Assembly (NCBI GenBank): GCA_050744165.1 | Contig: JBOGGN010000307.1 | Location: 1 to 15,970 of the forward strand | Direction of reading: 5' to 3' | From: JBOGGN01 sp050744165 | GTDB lineage: Bacteria; Actinomycetota; Acidimicrobiia; Acidimicrobiales; Palsa-688 | DNA length: 15,970 bases | In this document: positions 6,711 through 13,006 of the stretch, piece after piece | Layout of the letters: every line of letters begins with the position of its first letter | How positions within the stretch are numbered: position 1 is the stretch's first letter | Notes under the pieces: model-generated | What the model saw: the letters and a program-made list of their open reading frames with translations, nothing else | Told to the model about the DNA's origin: nothing | Databases searched by the model: none | Made by a program: the position numbers and the translations under genes

Positions 6711-7166
6711 GTGCAGACGGTCTACGAAGCGGCGGGCGGACTCGGCGGGATGCAGCGGCTGGCCGGCGCCTGGCACGAGCGAGTGATGGCGGACGAGGTG
6801 GTCAGCCACGCCTTCAGCCACGGGTACCAGCCGGACCACACCGAGCGGCTGGCGGCGTACTGGGGCGAGGCGCTGGGCGGCCCCGCCGCCTACTCGGACC
6901 GCTATGGAGACGAGACGTCGGTGGTGCGCATCCACAGCGGCAACGGCACCCACGAGGAGATGGACCAGCGGGCCATCGCGTGCTTCGACCAGGCCTTGGT
7001 CGACGTGGGGCTGGCCGGCGAGGAACGGCTACGGCAGGTCCTGCACGACTACTTCGCCTGGGCGACGACGACCGCCATGGCCCAGTACCACCGCTCGGCG
7101 GACGACGTGCCCGAGGGGCTCGCCTTGCCTCGGTGGTCGTGGGACGGGCTGGTCGGCGCCGGCTGA
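6711..7166 (+). CDS. Group II truncated haemoglobin-like protein
   Basis: Haem-binding globin of about 151 residues. Group II (GlbO-like) features are TVYEAAGG at the N-terminus, the helix LAGAWHERVMADEVVSHAF, PDHTERLAAYWGEALGG (41-57), YSDRYG, and VVRIHSG (71-77), where H75 is the expected proximal haem ligand. Such proteins bind oxygen or nitric oxide and support respiration or detoxification. The C-terminal part after residue 85 (FDQALVDVGL through WATTTAMAQYH) also fits the fold. The start is not certain: GTG 6711 is the last candidate before the conserved VYEAAGG. The ATG at 6618 in the same frame would overlap the divergent VOC gene and adds unrelated residues. No good ribosome binding site lies at 6711 (AGGGG is 16 bases away). 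Converges with the Fic gene. Confidence 0.88.
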   Translation: MQTVYEAAGGLGGMQRLAGAWHERVMADEVVSHAFSHGYQPDHTERLAAYWGEALGGPAAYSDRYGDETSVVRIHSGNGTHEEMDQRAIACFDQALVDVGLAGEERLRQVLHDYFAWATTTAMAQYHRSADDVPEGLALPRWSWDGLVGAG

Positions 7167-7179
7167 GCGGGGCGACAAC

Positions 7180-7199
7180 GGGCGGCGCCAGCGCCGCCC
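7180..7199. terminator. Stem-loop terminator between convergent genes
   Basis: GGGCGGCG (7180-7187) pairs with CGCCGCCC (7192-7199) around a four-base loop. It sits 13 bases after the haemoglobin stop and 20 bases before the end of the Fic gene, so it could serve both strands. There is no clear T-tract. Confidence 0.5.
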
Positions 7200-7219
7200 T
7201 CCGCCACCGTTTGCGGCGC

Positions 7220-8413
7220 CTAATCGAACGGCTCGAAATCCTTCGCCGAGGGGTTGTCGCTCGGATGGGAAGGCCGCAGGTTGCGGATTCGTTGCCAGGC
7301 TGCGGCGAGGTCACGGCCCGCCCGATAGATGGGCTCGTGGCCGCCGTTCCCGTCGCCAACGCCGTCGCCGACGACAACGAGTAGGCCCCTGTCGGCGAGG
7401 AGCTTGAGGTCACGGCTGGCGGTCTGCTCGGTGATCTCGGCGCCTTCCAGCTCGGCGACGATCGAGCGATAGGTGGCGTTGCGGACCCGGAATCCTCGGG
7501 CGGCGTCGGTCATGCAGGTGAGGGCTCGCTGCGGCACGCCGCAACGGGCGGCCAGCGCGGCACAGGCGTCCCAGAGCTTCTCGGATTCTTCGGCCCGCTG
7601 AAGCAGCGTCCAAGTCTGGCGGTGGTGGGCGGTGATGCAGAACCGGACCCATTGGTCGGCGTCCCGCTCGGGGTGCCAGGCGCCACCGCCGACGTCGGCG
7701 AGCACCGCGAAGTAGGCCTTGCAGTTCGTTCCGAGGTACTCCTCGATGCTCGCGAACTCCGGGGCGAGGACGTTTTGGTGGGCCAGGACGAGGGTCTGGA
7801 GGCAACGGGCCAGGCGGCCGTTACCTTCGTGGAACGGGTGGATCATGGCCACGTTGAGATGCGCCATGGCCGCTTGAACCACGACCGGAGTGGCCGCGCC
7901 CGACTCGAGGGTGCGGAGCAGCTCGGCGACGAGCTTGGGCACCAGCTTCTCCGAAGGTGCCTCGTACAGGACCTTCCCGTCCACCTCCCGGCGGACCCAG
8001 GTGGGGCCGGGGCGCCACCGACCAGGGTTCTTGCAGAACTGCTGGCGCATCATGACGAAATGCAGTGATCGGATCAGGCGCTCGTCGATGTTGATCACAT
8101 CGTCCTTGGCGACGTGGCGGACGTACGCCACGGCGTCCCGGTACCCGACCAGGACGGTCTGGGTTTCGCTGTCGGCGTCGAGAGGGTCGTTCCCTTGGAC
8201 GACGGCCGCCACATCGTCCAGGCGGGCCTCGTAGCCCTCGATGCTCGTCGACCCCTGGATGGCGCGCACCGTGGTCAGGCGCTTCAGGCCATCGGCCCAC
8301 CGCTTCCGGGCCGGGAGCTTCGAAGCCAGGAGTCCCTGGAGCCGCTCCACCTCGGCAAGTCCGCGGAGAGTGTCCTCCCCGAGTTCGGGACTGCAGAAGA
8401 TCACTCTGGCCAC
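7220..8413 (-). CDS. Fic family protein (AMPylator-type), class II
   Basis: Protein of 397 residues. The Fic catalytic motif is intact: HPFHEGNGRLAR (192-203), with catalytic H192, the metal-binding acidic residue E196 and the phosphate-binding GNGR. Members transfer AMP (or another nucleotide part) from ATP to a hydroxyl on a target protein. An N-terminal inhibitory motif, STSIEG (55-60, S-x-x-x-E-G), marks it as class II: the glutamate of this helix blocks ATP until displaced, so no separate antitoxin is needed. NPGRWR (129-134) is also usual. The last 100 residues look like a winged helix (ITEQTASRDLKLLADRGLLVVVG), as in many single-gene bacterial Fic proteins, and may bind DNA for self-control. 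GTG 8413 is the only reasonable start and has no Shine-Dalgarno, so it may be leaderless. Divergent from the ATPase at 8537. Target unknown. Confidence 0.93.
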   Translation of the reverse strand: MARVIFCSPELGEDTLRGLAEVERLQGLLASKLPARKRWADGLKRLTTVRAIQGSTSIEGYEARLDDVAAVVQGNDPLDADSETQTVLVGYRDAVAYVRHVAKDDVINIDERLIRSLHFVMMRQQFCKNPGRWRPGPTWVRREVDGKVLYEAPSEKLVPKLVAELLRTLESGAATPVVVQAAMAHLNVAMIHPFHEGNGRLARCLQTLVLAHQNVLAPEFASIEEYLGTNCKAYFAVLADVGGGAWHPERDADQWVRFCITAHHRQTWTLLQRAEESEKLWDACAALAARCGVPQRALTCMTDAARGFRVRNATYRSIVAELEGAEITEQTASRDLKLLADRGLLVVVGDGVGDGNGGHEPIYRAGRDLAAAWQRIRNLRPSHPSDNPSAKDFEPFD

Positions 8414-8422
8414 CGTAGTAAC

Positions 8423-8444
8423 AACAGCCCCACCGGTGGCTGTT
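8423..8444. promoter_or_regulatory. Dyad just upstream of the Fic gene, possible operator
   Basis: The 10-bp palindrome CCACCGGTGG (8430-8439) is flanked by AACAG on the left and CTGTT on the right, with two extra bases on the left side only. The dyad begins 10 bases before the Fic start codon. A position overlapping the promoter or leader suggests an operator, perhaps for the Fic protein's own winged helix; that link is inference. Confidence 0.5.
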
Positions 8445-8501
8445 TATCGGCCGCGAGCCCATAGATGGTTCTAGAGTTGTTAGACAGTTATAAGGCAGGA
8501 G

Positions 8502-8527
8502 GTATAAGTACATAAACTTCGTATACG
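8502..8527. promoter_or_regulatory. AT-rich promoter region with imperfect dyad before the ATPase gene
   Basis: GTATAAGT (8502-8509) is mirrored by ACTT-cg-TATAC (8516-8526). TATACG (8522-8527) lies 9 bases before the ATPase GTG and would be a -10 box for a leaderless transcript. No good -35 box was seen. AGGAGG (8497-8502) resembles a ribosome binding site but is about 34 bases from the start codon, too far to serve it. The whole stretch 8414-8536 is far more AT-rich than the rest of the window. Confidence 0.4.
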
Positions 8528-8536
8528 CTTGTCGTC

Positions 8537-9721
8537 GTGGATCCGGTCCGCAACCCGTACAGTCCCGGCGCTGGGACGCGGCCACCTGCGCTGGTAGGGC
8601 GGGACGCCGAGATCGCGGCGATGGACGTAGCGCTGCAGCGGCTGCGCCTGGGCCGAGACGGGCGCAGCCAGATGCTGACGGGTCTGCGCGGCGTCGGAAA
8701 GACGGTGATGCTCAACGAGTTCGAGCTCCTGGCGAGCGGGCGTGGCTTCTTCCACGAACACATCGAGGTCGCCGAGGACGGCGATCTCACGCCGCGCCTG
8801 GCGGCCGCCTTTCGGCGGATCCTTCTGTCGATGGATGCCCGCAAGCGCATCGGCGAGCGAGGCCGCCGTGCACTCGGGGTGCTCAAAGCGTTCACCATCC
8901 GCCTTCCCGGCGGCCAGGAGTTCGGCATCGATGTCGACGCAGTTCACGGCCCGGCGGATTCAGGTGACCTGGCAACGGACCTTTCCGGCCTGTTCGTGGA
9001 ACTCGGGGAAGTCGCCAGGGATCACGACACCGGCGCCATCTTTACCGTCGATGAGCTTCACTACGTGGCCTTGCCGACGCTCGAGGCCCTGGTCATGGGC
9101 CTGCACCGGGCGACCCAGCTGCGGTTGCCGATCACCATCGCCGGTGCCGGGCTGCCTTCCCTGGCGGCGCTCACCGGCGAGGCGAAGTCCTATGCCGAGC
9201 GGATCTTCACCTACCCGGTCATCGGATCACTGCCCGCCGACCAGGCCCGCGAGGCACTCATCCTGCCGGCGGCCGACGAGGGCGTCGGTTGGGAGGAGGG
9301 TGCGCTCGAACTCGTCCTCGAGGCGACGCAGGGTTACCCGTATTTCCTGCAGGAGTTCGGGAAGCAGGCCTGGGACGTCGCCGCCGGCCCGGGCGACATC
9401 ACCGAGAACGACGTCGTTCGCAGCCTGCCCGTGGCAACGGCGGAGCTCGACGACGGGTTCTTCCGGGTACGCACCGGCCGTCTTGGCAATCCAGAACGGG
9501 CCTACCTTCGAGCCATGGCCGAGCTCGGCCCGGGGCCGGTCCGCTCCGGCGAGGTCGCCCGTCTCGTGGGCCGCAAGACGACCGCCCTGGGCCCGGTTCG
9601 TGAGGGGCTGATCAAGAAGGCGCTCTGCTACGCGCCTCGGTACGGCGAGATCGACTTCACCGTCCCCCTGTTCGGCGAGTTCCTGAAGCGCTGGCTGCCG
9701 ACGGTCCCCCGGCCCGACTGA
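8537..9721 (+). CDS. AAA/STAND-type ATPase with C-terminal winged helix
   Basis: Protein of 394 residues. Residues 19-32 (LVGRDAEIAAMDVA) are the entry helix usual in Orc/STAND-like ATPases. The Walker A motif is GLRGVGKT (49-56) and Walker B is AIFTVDELHY (167-176). A sensor-1-like strand follows (ITIAGAGLPSL, 199-209). The GYPYFLQEFGKQAW run (266-279) is a strong marker of this archaeal-type ATPase group. The C-terminal 80 residues (YLRAMAELGPGPVRSGEVARL and IDFTVPLFGEFLKRW) look like a winged helix. No nuclease or transmembrane part is seen. Such proteins occur widely in actinobacteria without a known function; DNA-associated or sensory switching is inferred from the fold. GTG 8537 has no Shine-Dalgarno at the right distance, consistent with leaderless translation. 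Divergent from the Fic gene with 123 bases between the starts. Confidence 0.88.
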   Translation: MDPVRNPYSPGAGTRPPALVGRDAEIAAMDVALQRLRLGRDGRSQMLTGLRGVGKTVMLNEFELLASGRGFFHEHIEVAEDGDLTPRLAAAFRRILLSMDARKRIGERGRRALGVLKAFTIRLPGGQEFGIDVDAVHGPADSGDLATDLSGLFVELGEVARDHDTGAIFTVDELHYVALPTLEALVMGLHRATQLRLPITIAGAGLPSLAALTGEAKSYAERIFTYPVIGSLPADQAREALILPAADEGVGWEEGALELVLEATQGYPYFLQEFGKQAWDVAAGPGDITENDVVRSLPVATAELDDGFFRVRTGRLGNPERAYLRAMAELGPGPVRSGEVARLVGRKTTALGPVREGLIKKALCYAPRYGEIDFTVPLFGEFLKRWLPTVPRPD

Positions 9722-9783
9722 CCGGCCCTTTACCGGCCTGACCGGCCCGCCTGACCGCTACTTATAGCGAAGCGGACATAAGT
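9717..9783. repeat. Direct CTGACCGGCCC repeats and an ACTTAT/ATAAGT inverted repeat
   Basis: CTGACCGGCCC occurs at 9717-9727 and 9738-9748, a 21-base spacing, with ACCGGCC again between them. Just downstream ACTTAT (9760-9765) and ATAAGT (9778-9783) form a perfect 6-bp inverted repeat. The ATAAGT hexamer also occurs in the AT-rich promoter dyad at 8504-8509. This could be the end of the ATPase transcript and the promoter region of the phosphoesterase. Confidence 0.4.
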
Positions 9784-9847
9784 GGCTAAAGTCGGTACAA
9801 CCGGGCCGCCGTCGGCGAGTCGGCGGTCCGAAGCAAACTTTGGGTAC

Positions 9848-10936
9848 ATGGTGACCATCGACGGAAACACGCGGGACCGTGCTGGGCGAGCGCGTCGCCC
9901 CCATCGGCGGCCGGGCGCGCTGGCCGCATGCATTGCCGCGGTACTCGCACTCGTGGCGGGCTGTTCGAAGGGAGGGCGCGCGTCGGTCGGCGGACCGACG
10001 GTCCCTACGGCCACGACCACAGTCCCAAGCACCACTACCGCGACTGCGCCGCCCACCACGGCGGTCCCGACCACCATGACGACAACCCGTTCCGGGGCAG
10101 GACCGTGCGGCACCGCAGCGACAGCCCCGACCTACCGCCACGTCATCTGGATCTGGATGGAAAACCACAGCTACAGCTCGATCATCGGCACCGGCGGTGC
10201 CCCCTACATCAACAGCCTGGCCAAGCAATGCGGCGTGGCCTCCAACTACCACAACATCTCCCACCCGAGCCTGCCGAACTACGTGGCTGCGGTGACCGGG
10301 CTGAGCCTCGCAGGGCTGGCCAACTTCAGCGGCGACTGCGGCCCGTCCTCCAGCTGCAGCACCACCTCCGACAGCATCTTCGGCCAGGGCGAGACGTGGA
10401 AGGCCTACGAGGAGTCCATGCCCACCACCTGCGGCCGGTCGGATTCCGGCAACTACGCGGTCCGCCACAACCCACCCGTCTACCTGACCTCGCTGAGCGG
10501 CTGCGCCATCGACGACGTGCCGTATCCGCAGCTGGCGGCCGATCTGGCGGCCAACACCCTGCCGGCATTTGCCTTCGTGACACCCAACTTGGTCGACGAC
10601 ATGCATGACGGGACCATCGCCGAGGGTGACGGGTGGCTGGCCCAGAACCTGGGGGACATCTTCCAGAGCCCGGCCTACCGCAGCGGCACCACGGCGGTGT
10701 TCGTCACCTGGGACGAGGGCGAGGGCGGCAGCAGCAGCGACTGCGCCGCCAACACGACCGACGTCGGTTGCCACGTGGCAGCGTTGGTGGCCAGCCCATC
10801 GACTATGCCAGGAACAACCTCGGGTGCGGTGTTCAACCACTACTCGCTGCTCGGGACGACCGAGGAGTTGCTCGGGCTGCCAAGGTTGGGACAGGCGGCG
10901 AGCCAGACCACCATGACGGGAGCGTTCAACCTGTAG
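9848..10936 (+). CDS. Secreted lipoprotein phosphoesterase (acid phosphatase/phospholipase C family)
   Basis: Protein of 362 residues. A lipoprotein signal leads: an arginine-rich n-region, hydrophobic ALAACIAAVLALVAGC (24-39), and lipobox LVAGC with C39 as the lipidated residue. A Thr/Pro/Ser-rich linker (51-80) would span the cell wall. The rest is the PF04185 phosphoesterase domain: WIWMENHSYSSIIG (101-114, with the E-N-H metal/catalytic motif), HPSLPNYVAAVTG (139-151), FVTPNLVDDMHDG and the later metal motif FVTWDEGEG. Members cleave phosphate mono- or diesters outside the cell. Several paired cysteines suit an exported protein. ATG 9848 places the signal correctly; an in-frame GTG at 9782 would add 22 residues before it. 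No strong ribosome binding site is near either. The protein does not overlap or share a unit with the ATPase gene 126 bases before. Confidence 0.92.
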   Translation: MVTIDGNTRDRAGRARRPHRRPGALAACIAAVLALVAGCSKGGRASVGGPTVPTATTTVPSTTTATAPPTTAVPTTMTTTRSGAGPCGTAATAPTYRHVIWIWMENHSYSSIIGTGGAPYINSLAKQCGVASNYHNISHPSLPNYVAAVTGLSLAGLANFSGDCGPSSSCSTTSDSIFGQGETWKAYEESMPTTCGRSDSGNYAVRHNPPVYLTSLSGCAIDDVPYPQLAADLAANTLPAFAFVTPNLVDDMHDGTIAEGDGWLAQNLGDIFQSPAYRSGTTAVFVTWDEGEGGSSSDCAANTTDVGCHVAALVASPSTMPGTTSGAVFNHYSLLGTTEELLGLPRLGQAASQTTMTGAFNL

Positions 10937-10977
10937 TCGGGGTGGAGCTCTGGCCTGCCTTTCCCCGGATGCAGGCT

Positions 10978-11067
10978 GGTCGCAAACGCCGCCGGCCCAT
11001 AGCGGGCGACTACCGGGTGACCGAGTTCGACCGGCCCAACCGGCTGGCGTTCGTGGTCATCGCGGGA
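10978..11067 (+). pseudogene. Fragment of an SRPBCC (START-like) domain gene
   Basis: In the 164-base gap after the phosphoesterase, one frame encodes about 30 residues, ending GDYRVTEFDRPNRLAFVVIAG. The core (Y-x-V-T-E-F-D-R-P-x-R-L-A-F-x-V-x-A-G) closely matches the central strands of SRPBCC/polyketide-cyclase-like proteins. No start codon with a ribosome binding site and no continuation of the domain are present on either side, so it appears to be a remnant of a lost gene. The match is recognised by eye only. Confidence 0.55.
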
Positions 11068-11100
11068 CTGGGCCGGCGTGCCCTCGGCTCCCCGAGGCAT

Positions 11101-11547
11101 TCAGGACCGCCGAACCGGCAGCCGCCACCAATCGCCATCGGGGTCCACAATGGCCCGGCTGCTGCGCAGAAGCTGGTCGTCGCAAGCGATCCAGTCGACC
11201 AGGAAAATGCCGTAGGACTCGGCGATCGAGCGGGCCTTGGCGAAGCGAATCGTCACCTCGGGAGGAGGCGGGCCCTGCTGCACGGGCTCGTCGCAGAAGG
11301 CGACCGCGAGCGCGGCACCGCGACCGAGGTATTCGATGCACAAAGGCAACGCCTTCTCCGGTGGGTCGGTGCGCGGCGTGTGCGCCATACCGAGGAGGCG
11401 GCATCGGCGGTCGGCAAAGGCCACGACCAGCCGGCGCGGACCGAAGGCCCGCTGGTCGAAAGCAATCGACCAGCAGTCCTTGCGCAGGTTGGTCCTGTCC
11501 TTGGCGGTGGGCATGACGCCCTCGACAACAGTGAATTCGTTGTTCAT
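11101..11547 (-). CDS. Unknown protein, distant RadC/JAB resemblance
   Basis: Protein of 148 residues that I do not firmly recognise. The order of segments recalls the JAB/RadC domain: RRLVVAFADRRCRLLGMAHT near residues 36-55, a middle helix region, then TIRFAKARSIAESYGIFLVDWIACDDQLLRSS (about 104-135). The last part parallels the RadC C-terminal run of helix, L-G-I-x-L-x-D-H, then a short strand. The metal-binding H-x-H-P...D of active JAB peptidases is not evident, so if related it is degenerate. No signal or membrane segment is seen. ATG 11547 has AGGGA five bases upstream and was preferred to an upstream ATG at 11601 with no such site. It follows the small membrane protein gene on the same strand after a hairpin. 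Confidence 0.7.
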   Translation of the reverse strand: MNNEFTVVEGVMPTAKDRTNLRKDCWSIAFDQRAFGPRRLVVAFADRRCRLLGMAHTPRTDPPEKALPLCIEYLGRGAALAVAFCDEPVQQGPPPPEVTIRFAKARSIAESYGIFLVDWIACDDQLLRSSRAIVDPDGDWWRLPVRRS

Positions 11548-11601
11548 ACCCGTCCCTATGCCACGGACCGCAACGGTGCTCCAGCGCTCGCCCCGAGCCA
11601 A

Positions 11602-11630
11602 CCGGGCGGGCGGCCCGCCAGGCCGCCCGG
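11602..11630 (-). terminator. Stem-loop after the small membrane protein gene
   Basis: CCGGGCGG (11602-11609) pairs perfectly with CCGCCCGG (11623-11630), loop 13 bases, and the loop can form its own GGCGG/CCGCC pairing. It lies directly behind the stop codon of the minus-strand membrane protein gene. No T-run follows, so strength is unknown. Confidence 0.5.
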
Positions 11631-11632
11631 AC

Positions 11633-11968
11633 CTAGGCAGCGGTGAAGATCAGGTGCAGCCCGACGAACAAAAGCACGACCCAGAAGACGATCCAGAGCG
11701 CCATCACGACGATTGCGGCCACCCCTGCGGTGCGGAAACCGCTCCACGACGATCCGAGATAGCTCGGTCGCGGCGCCCAGGCGGACCGTCGTTCGAGGAT
11801 CGAGCGCCCCGGCGATGGTGATGCGGGAGCTGATCCGGATGGCATCCGGGCCCTCGACGTCGTCCCGAACCCCTCATGGGTGGGCAGCAAGCCCATGCGG
11901 GAAACTATGAAGGTGATCGCCAACCCGACGAGGGCGCAGGGCACGACGATGAACACGAGCTGGATCAC
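11633..11968 (-). CDS. Small two-helix membrane protein, unknown function
   Basis: Protein of 111 residues with a hydrophobic segment at each end: about 2-23 (IQLVFIVVPCALVGLAITFI) and about 82-107 (VAAIVVMALWIVFWVVLLFVGL). Between them is a polar stretch of about 55 residues rich in Ser, Pro and Arg. This suggests a membrane hairpin with a loop. No conserved motif was recognised. GTG 11968 is used because it opens the first helix; there is no clear ribosome binding site. Two membrane segments in frame argue that the gene is real, since neither other reading of this stretch gives a comparable protein. Divergent from the GDPD gene, 220 bases between starts. Confidence 0.6.
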   Translation of the reverse strand: MIQLVFIVVPCALVGLAITFIVSRMGLLPTHEGFGTTSRARMPSGSAPASPSPGRSILERRSAWAPRPSYLGSSWSGFRTAGVAAIVVMALWIVFWVVLLFVGLHLIFTAA

Positions 11969-12138
11969 GGCAGGCCGGTCGCTGTCGTCTGCAGGCGCGG
12001 CGCGACGGAACTGGGCGGCGTACTACTCGGCGGAGCGGGCGTCGTCATATGAAAACCTGCCGGGGCCACGATACGCCCCTCGTACCCACTGCGCGGCTGC
12101 GCGGAACCATTCTCGACGGGGGGACAGGAGGCGGGATG

Positions 12139-12178
12139 GGCGACGCTTTTTCCCACCCGATTTTCACGACGGGTAGGG
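12139..12178 (+). promoter_or_regulatory. Leader motif and stem-loop before the GDPD gene
   Basis: GGCGACGCTTTTTCCC (12139-12154) resembles the GAGGCNTTTTCC motif found at 4371 and 6649. It runs into a stem CCCACCCG (12152-12159) paired with CGGGTAGGG (12170-12178, one bulged base) around a ten-base loop. The stem ends 10 bases before the ATG and includes the only Shine-Dalgarno-like AGGG, so it could affect translation. The rest of the 220-base divergent spacer shows nothing I can name. Confidence 0.35.
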
Positions 12179-12188
12179 TCCGGCGGGC

Positions 12189-12959
12189 ATGGCGACACGG
12201 TGGCCATTTCTCGACTGGCCGACGCCGATCGCCCTGGCCCACCGCGGCGGGGCGGCGGAGCACCCGGAGAACACCATGGTCGGCTTCGAGGCGGCGGTCC
12301 GCCTCGGGTATCAGTACCTCGAGACTGACGTCCACGCAACCGCCGACGGGGTGCTGGTCGCCTTCCACGACGACGACCTGTCGCCGGTGTCGGACCGGGC
12401 GGGCCTGATCTCCGCGTTGCCCTACGCGGAGGTGCGCCGGGCCCGGGTCGGGGGCGAGCCGATCCCGTTGCTGGCCGACGTGCTCGGCACCTGGCCCAAC
12501 ATCCGGGTCAACCTGGACGCCAAGCACGACCACTGCGTCGACGGGCTGGTCGAGGCGGTCGGGAGCGCCGGGGCGTGGGACCGGGTGTGCCTCGGGTCGT
12601 TTTCCGGGCGGCGGGTGCGGCGGTTGCGTCAACTGGCGGCGGGGCGGGCCTGCACCTGGATGGGGCCGTCCGAGATCGGGCGGCTGCGGCTGGCGACCTG
12701 GCTACGCCGGTTGCCCGGGGACTTCGCCCCCGCGGCCCAGGTACCGCCGGGCTGGGGCCGGTACCGACTGGTCGACCGGACGTTCGTGGCCGGTGCCCAC
12801 GCTCGTGGGATCGCGGTGCACGTGTGGACCATCAACGACCGCAACGAGATGGAGGCATTGCTCGACCTCGGCGTGGACGGGATCTTCACGGACCGCCCGA
12901 CACTTTTGAAGGAAGTCTTGACCCGCCGGGGGCAGTGGACAGAGCGTCTCAGAGAGTGA
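12189..12959 (+). CDS. Glycerophosphodiester phosphodiesterase family protein
   Basis: TIM-barrel phosphodiesterase of 256 residues, normal for the family. Catalytic and metal residues are in place: LAHRGG (16-21, H18-R19), HPENT (25-29), LETDVH (44-49, E45 and D47), and FHDDDL (59-64, catalytic H60). C-terminal barrel strands are visible as VNLDAKHD, VHVWTIND and the final LGVDGIFTDRPTLL, the standard ending. The enzyme hydrolyses glycerophosphodiesters to glycerol-3-phosphate and an alcohol. No signal peptide is seen, so it acts in the cytoplasm and is of the GlpQ2/UgpQ kind rather than periplasmic GlpQ. ATG 12189 lies 18 residues before the HRGG motif, the expected distance. First gene of a likely three-gene unit with the double-VOC protein 47 bases later. 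Confidence 0.95.
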   Translation: MATRWPFLDWPTPIALAHRGGAAEHPENTMVGFEAAVRLGYQYLETDVHATADGVLVAFHDDDLSPVSDRAGLISALPYAEVRRARVGGEPIPLLADVLGTWPNIRVNLDAKHDHCVDGLVEAVGSAGAWDRVCLGSFSGRRVRRLRQLAAGRACTWMGPSEIGRLRLATWLRRLPGDFAPAAQVPPGWGRYRLVDRTFVAGAHARGIAVHVWTINDRNEMEALLDLGVDGIFTDRPTLLKEVLTRRGQWTERLRE

Positions 12960-12991
12960 AAAAGTCCGCGTATCGTCGGTCTGTCACCGGC

Positions 12992-12999
12992 GAAAGGAG
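12992..12999 (+). promoter_or_regulatory. Shine-Dalgarno site fixing a TTG start
   Basis: GAAAGGAG lies 7 bases before TTG 13007. No ATG or GTG stands at a comparable distance in frame, and the protein aligned from the TTG begins exactly like its relatives (SEPTEYPPGTPSWVDL). Confidence 0.8.
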
Positions 13000-13006
13000 A
13001 CCCCCC

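Noticed and set aside
8497..8502. AGGAGG as the ribosome binding site of the ATPase gene
   Set aside because: It is about 34 bases from GTG 8537, and no in-frame start lies at a workable distance.
7220..8536. Classical Fic toxin-antitoxin pair
   Set aside because: No small antitoxin gene adjoins it. The inhibitory motif is inside the Fic protein itself, so a class I two-gene module is excluded.
9758..10840. Minus-strand open frame opposite the phosphoesterase
   Set aside because: Low-complexity Gly/Arg/Val composition; the plus strand has signal peptide, lipobox and catalytic motifs.
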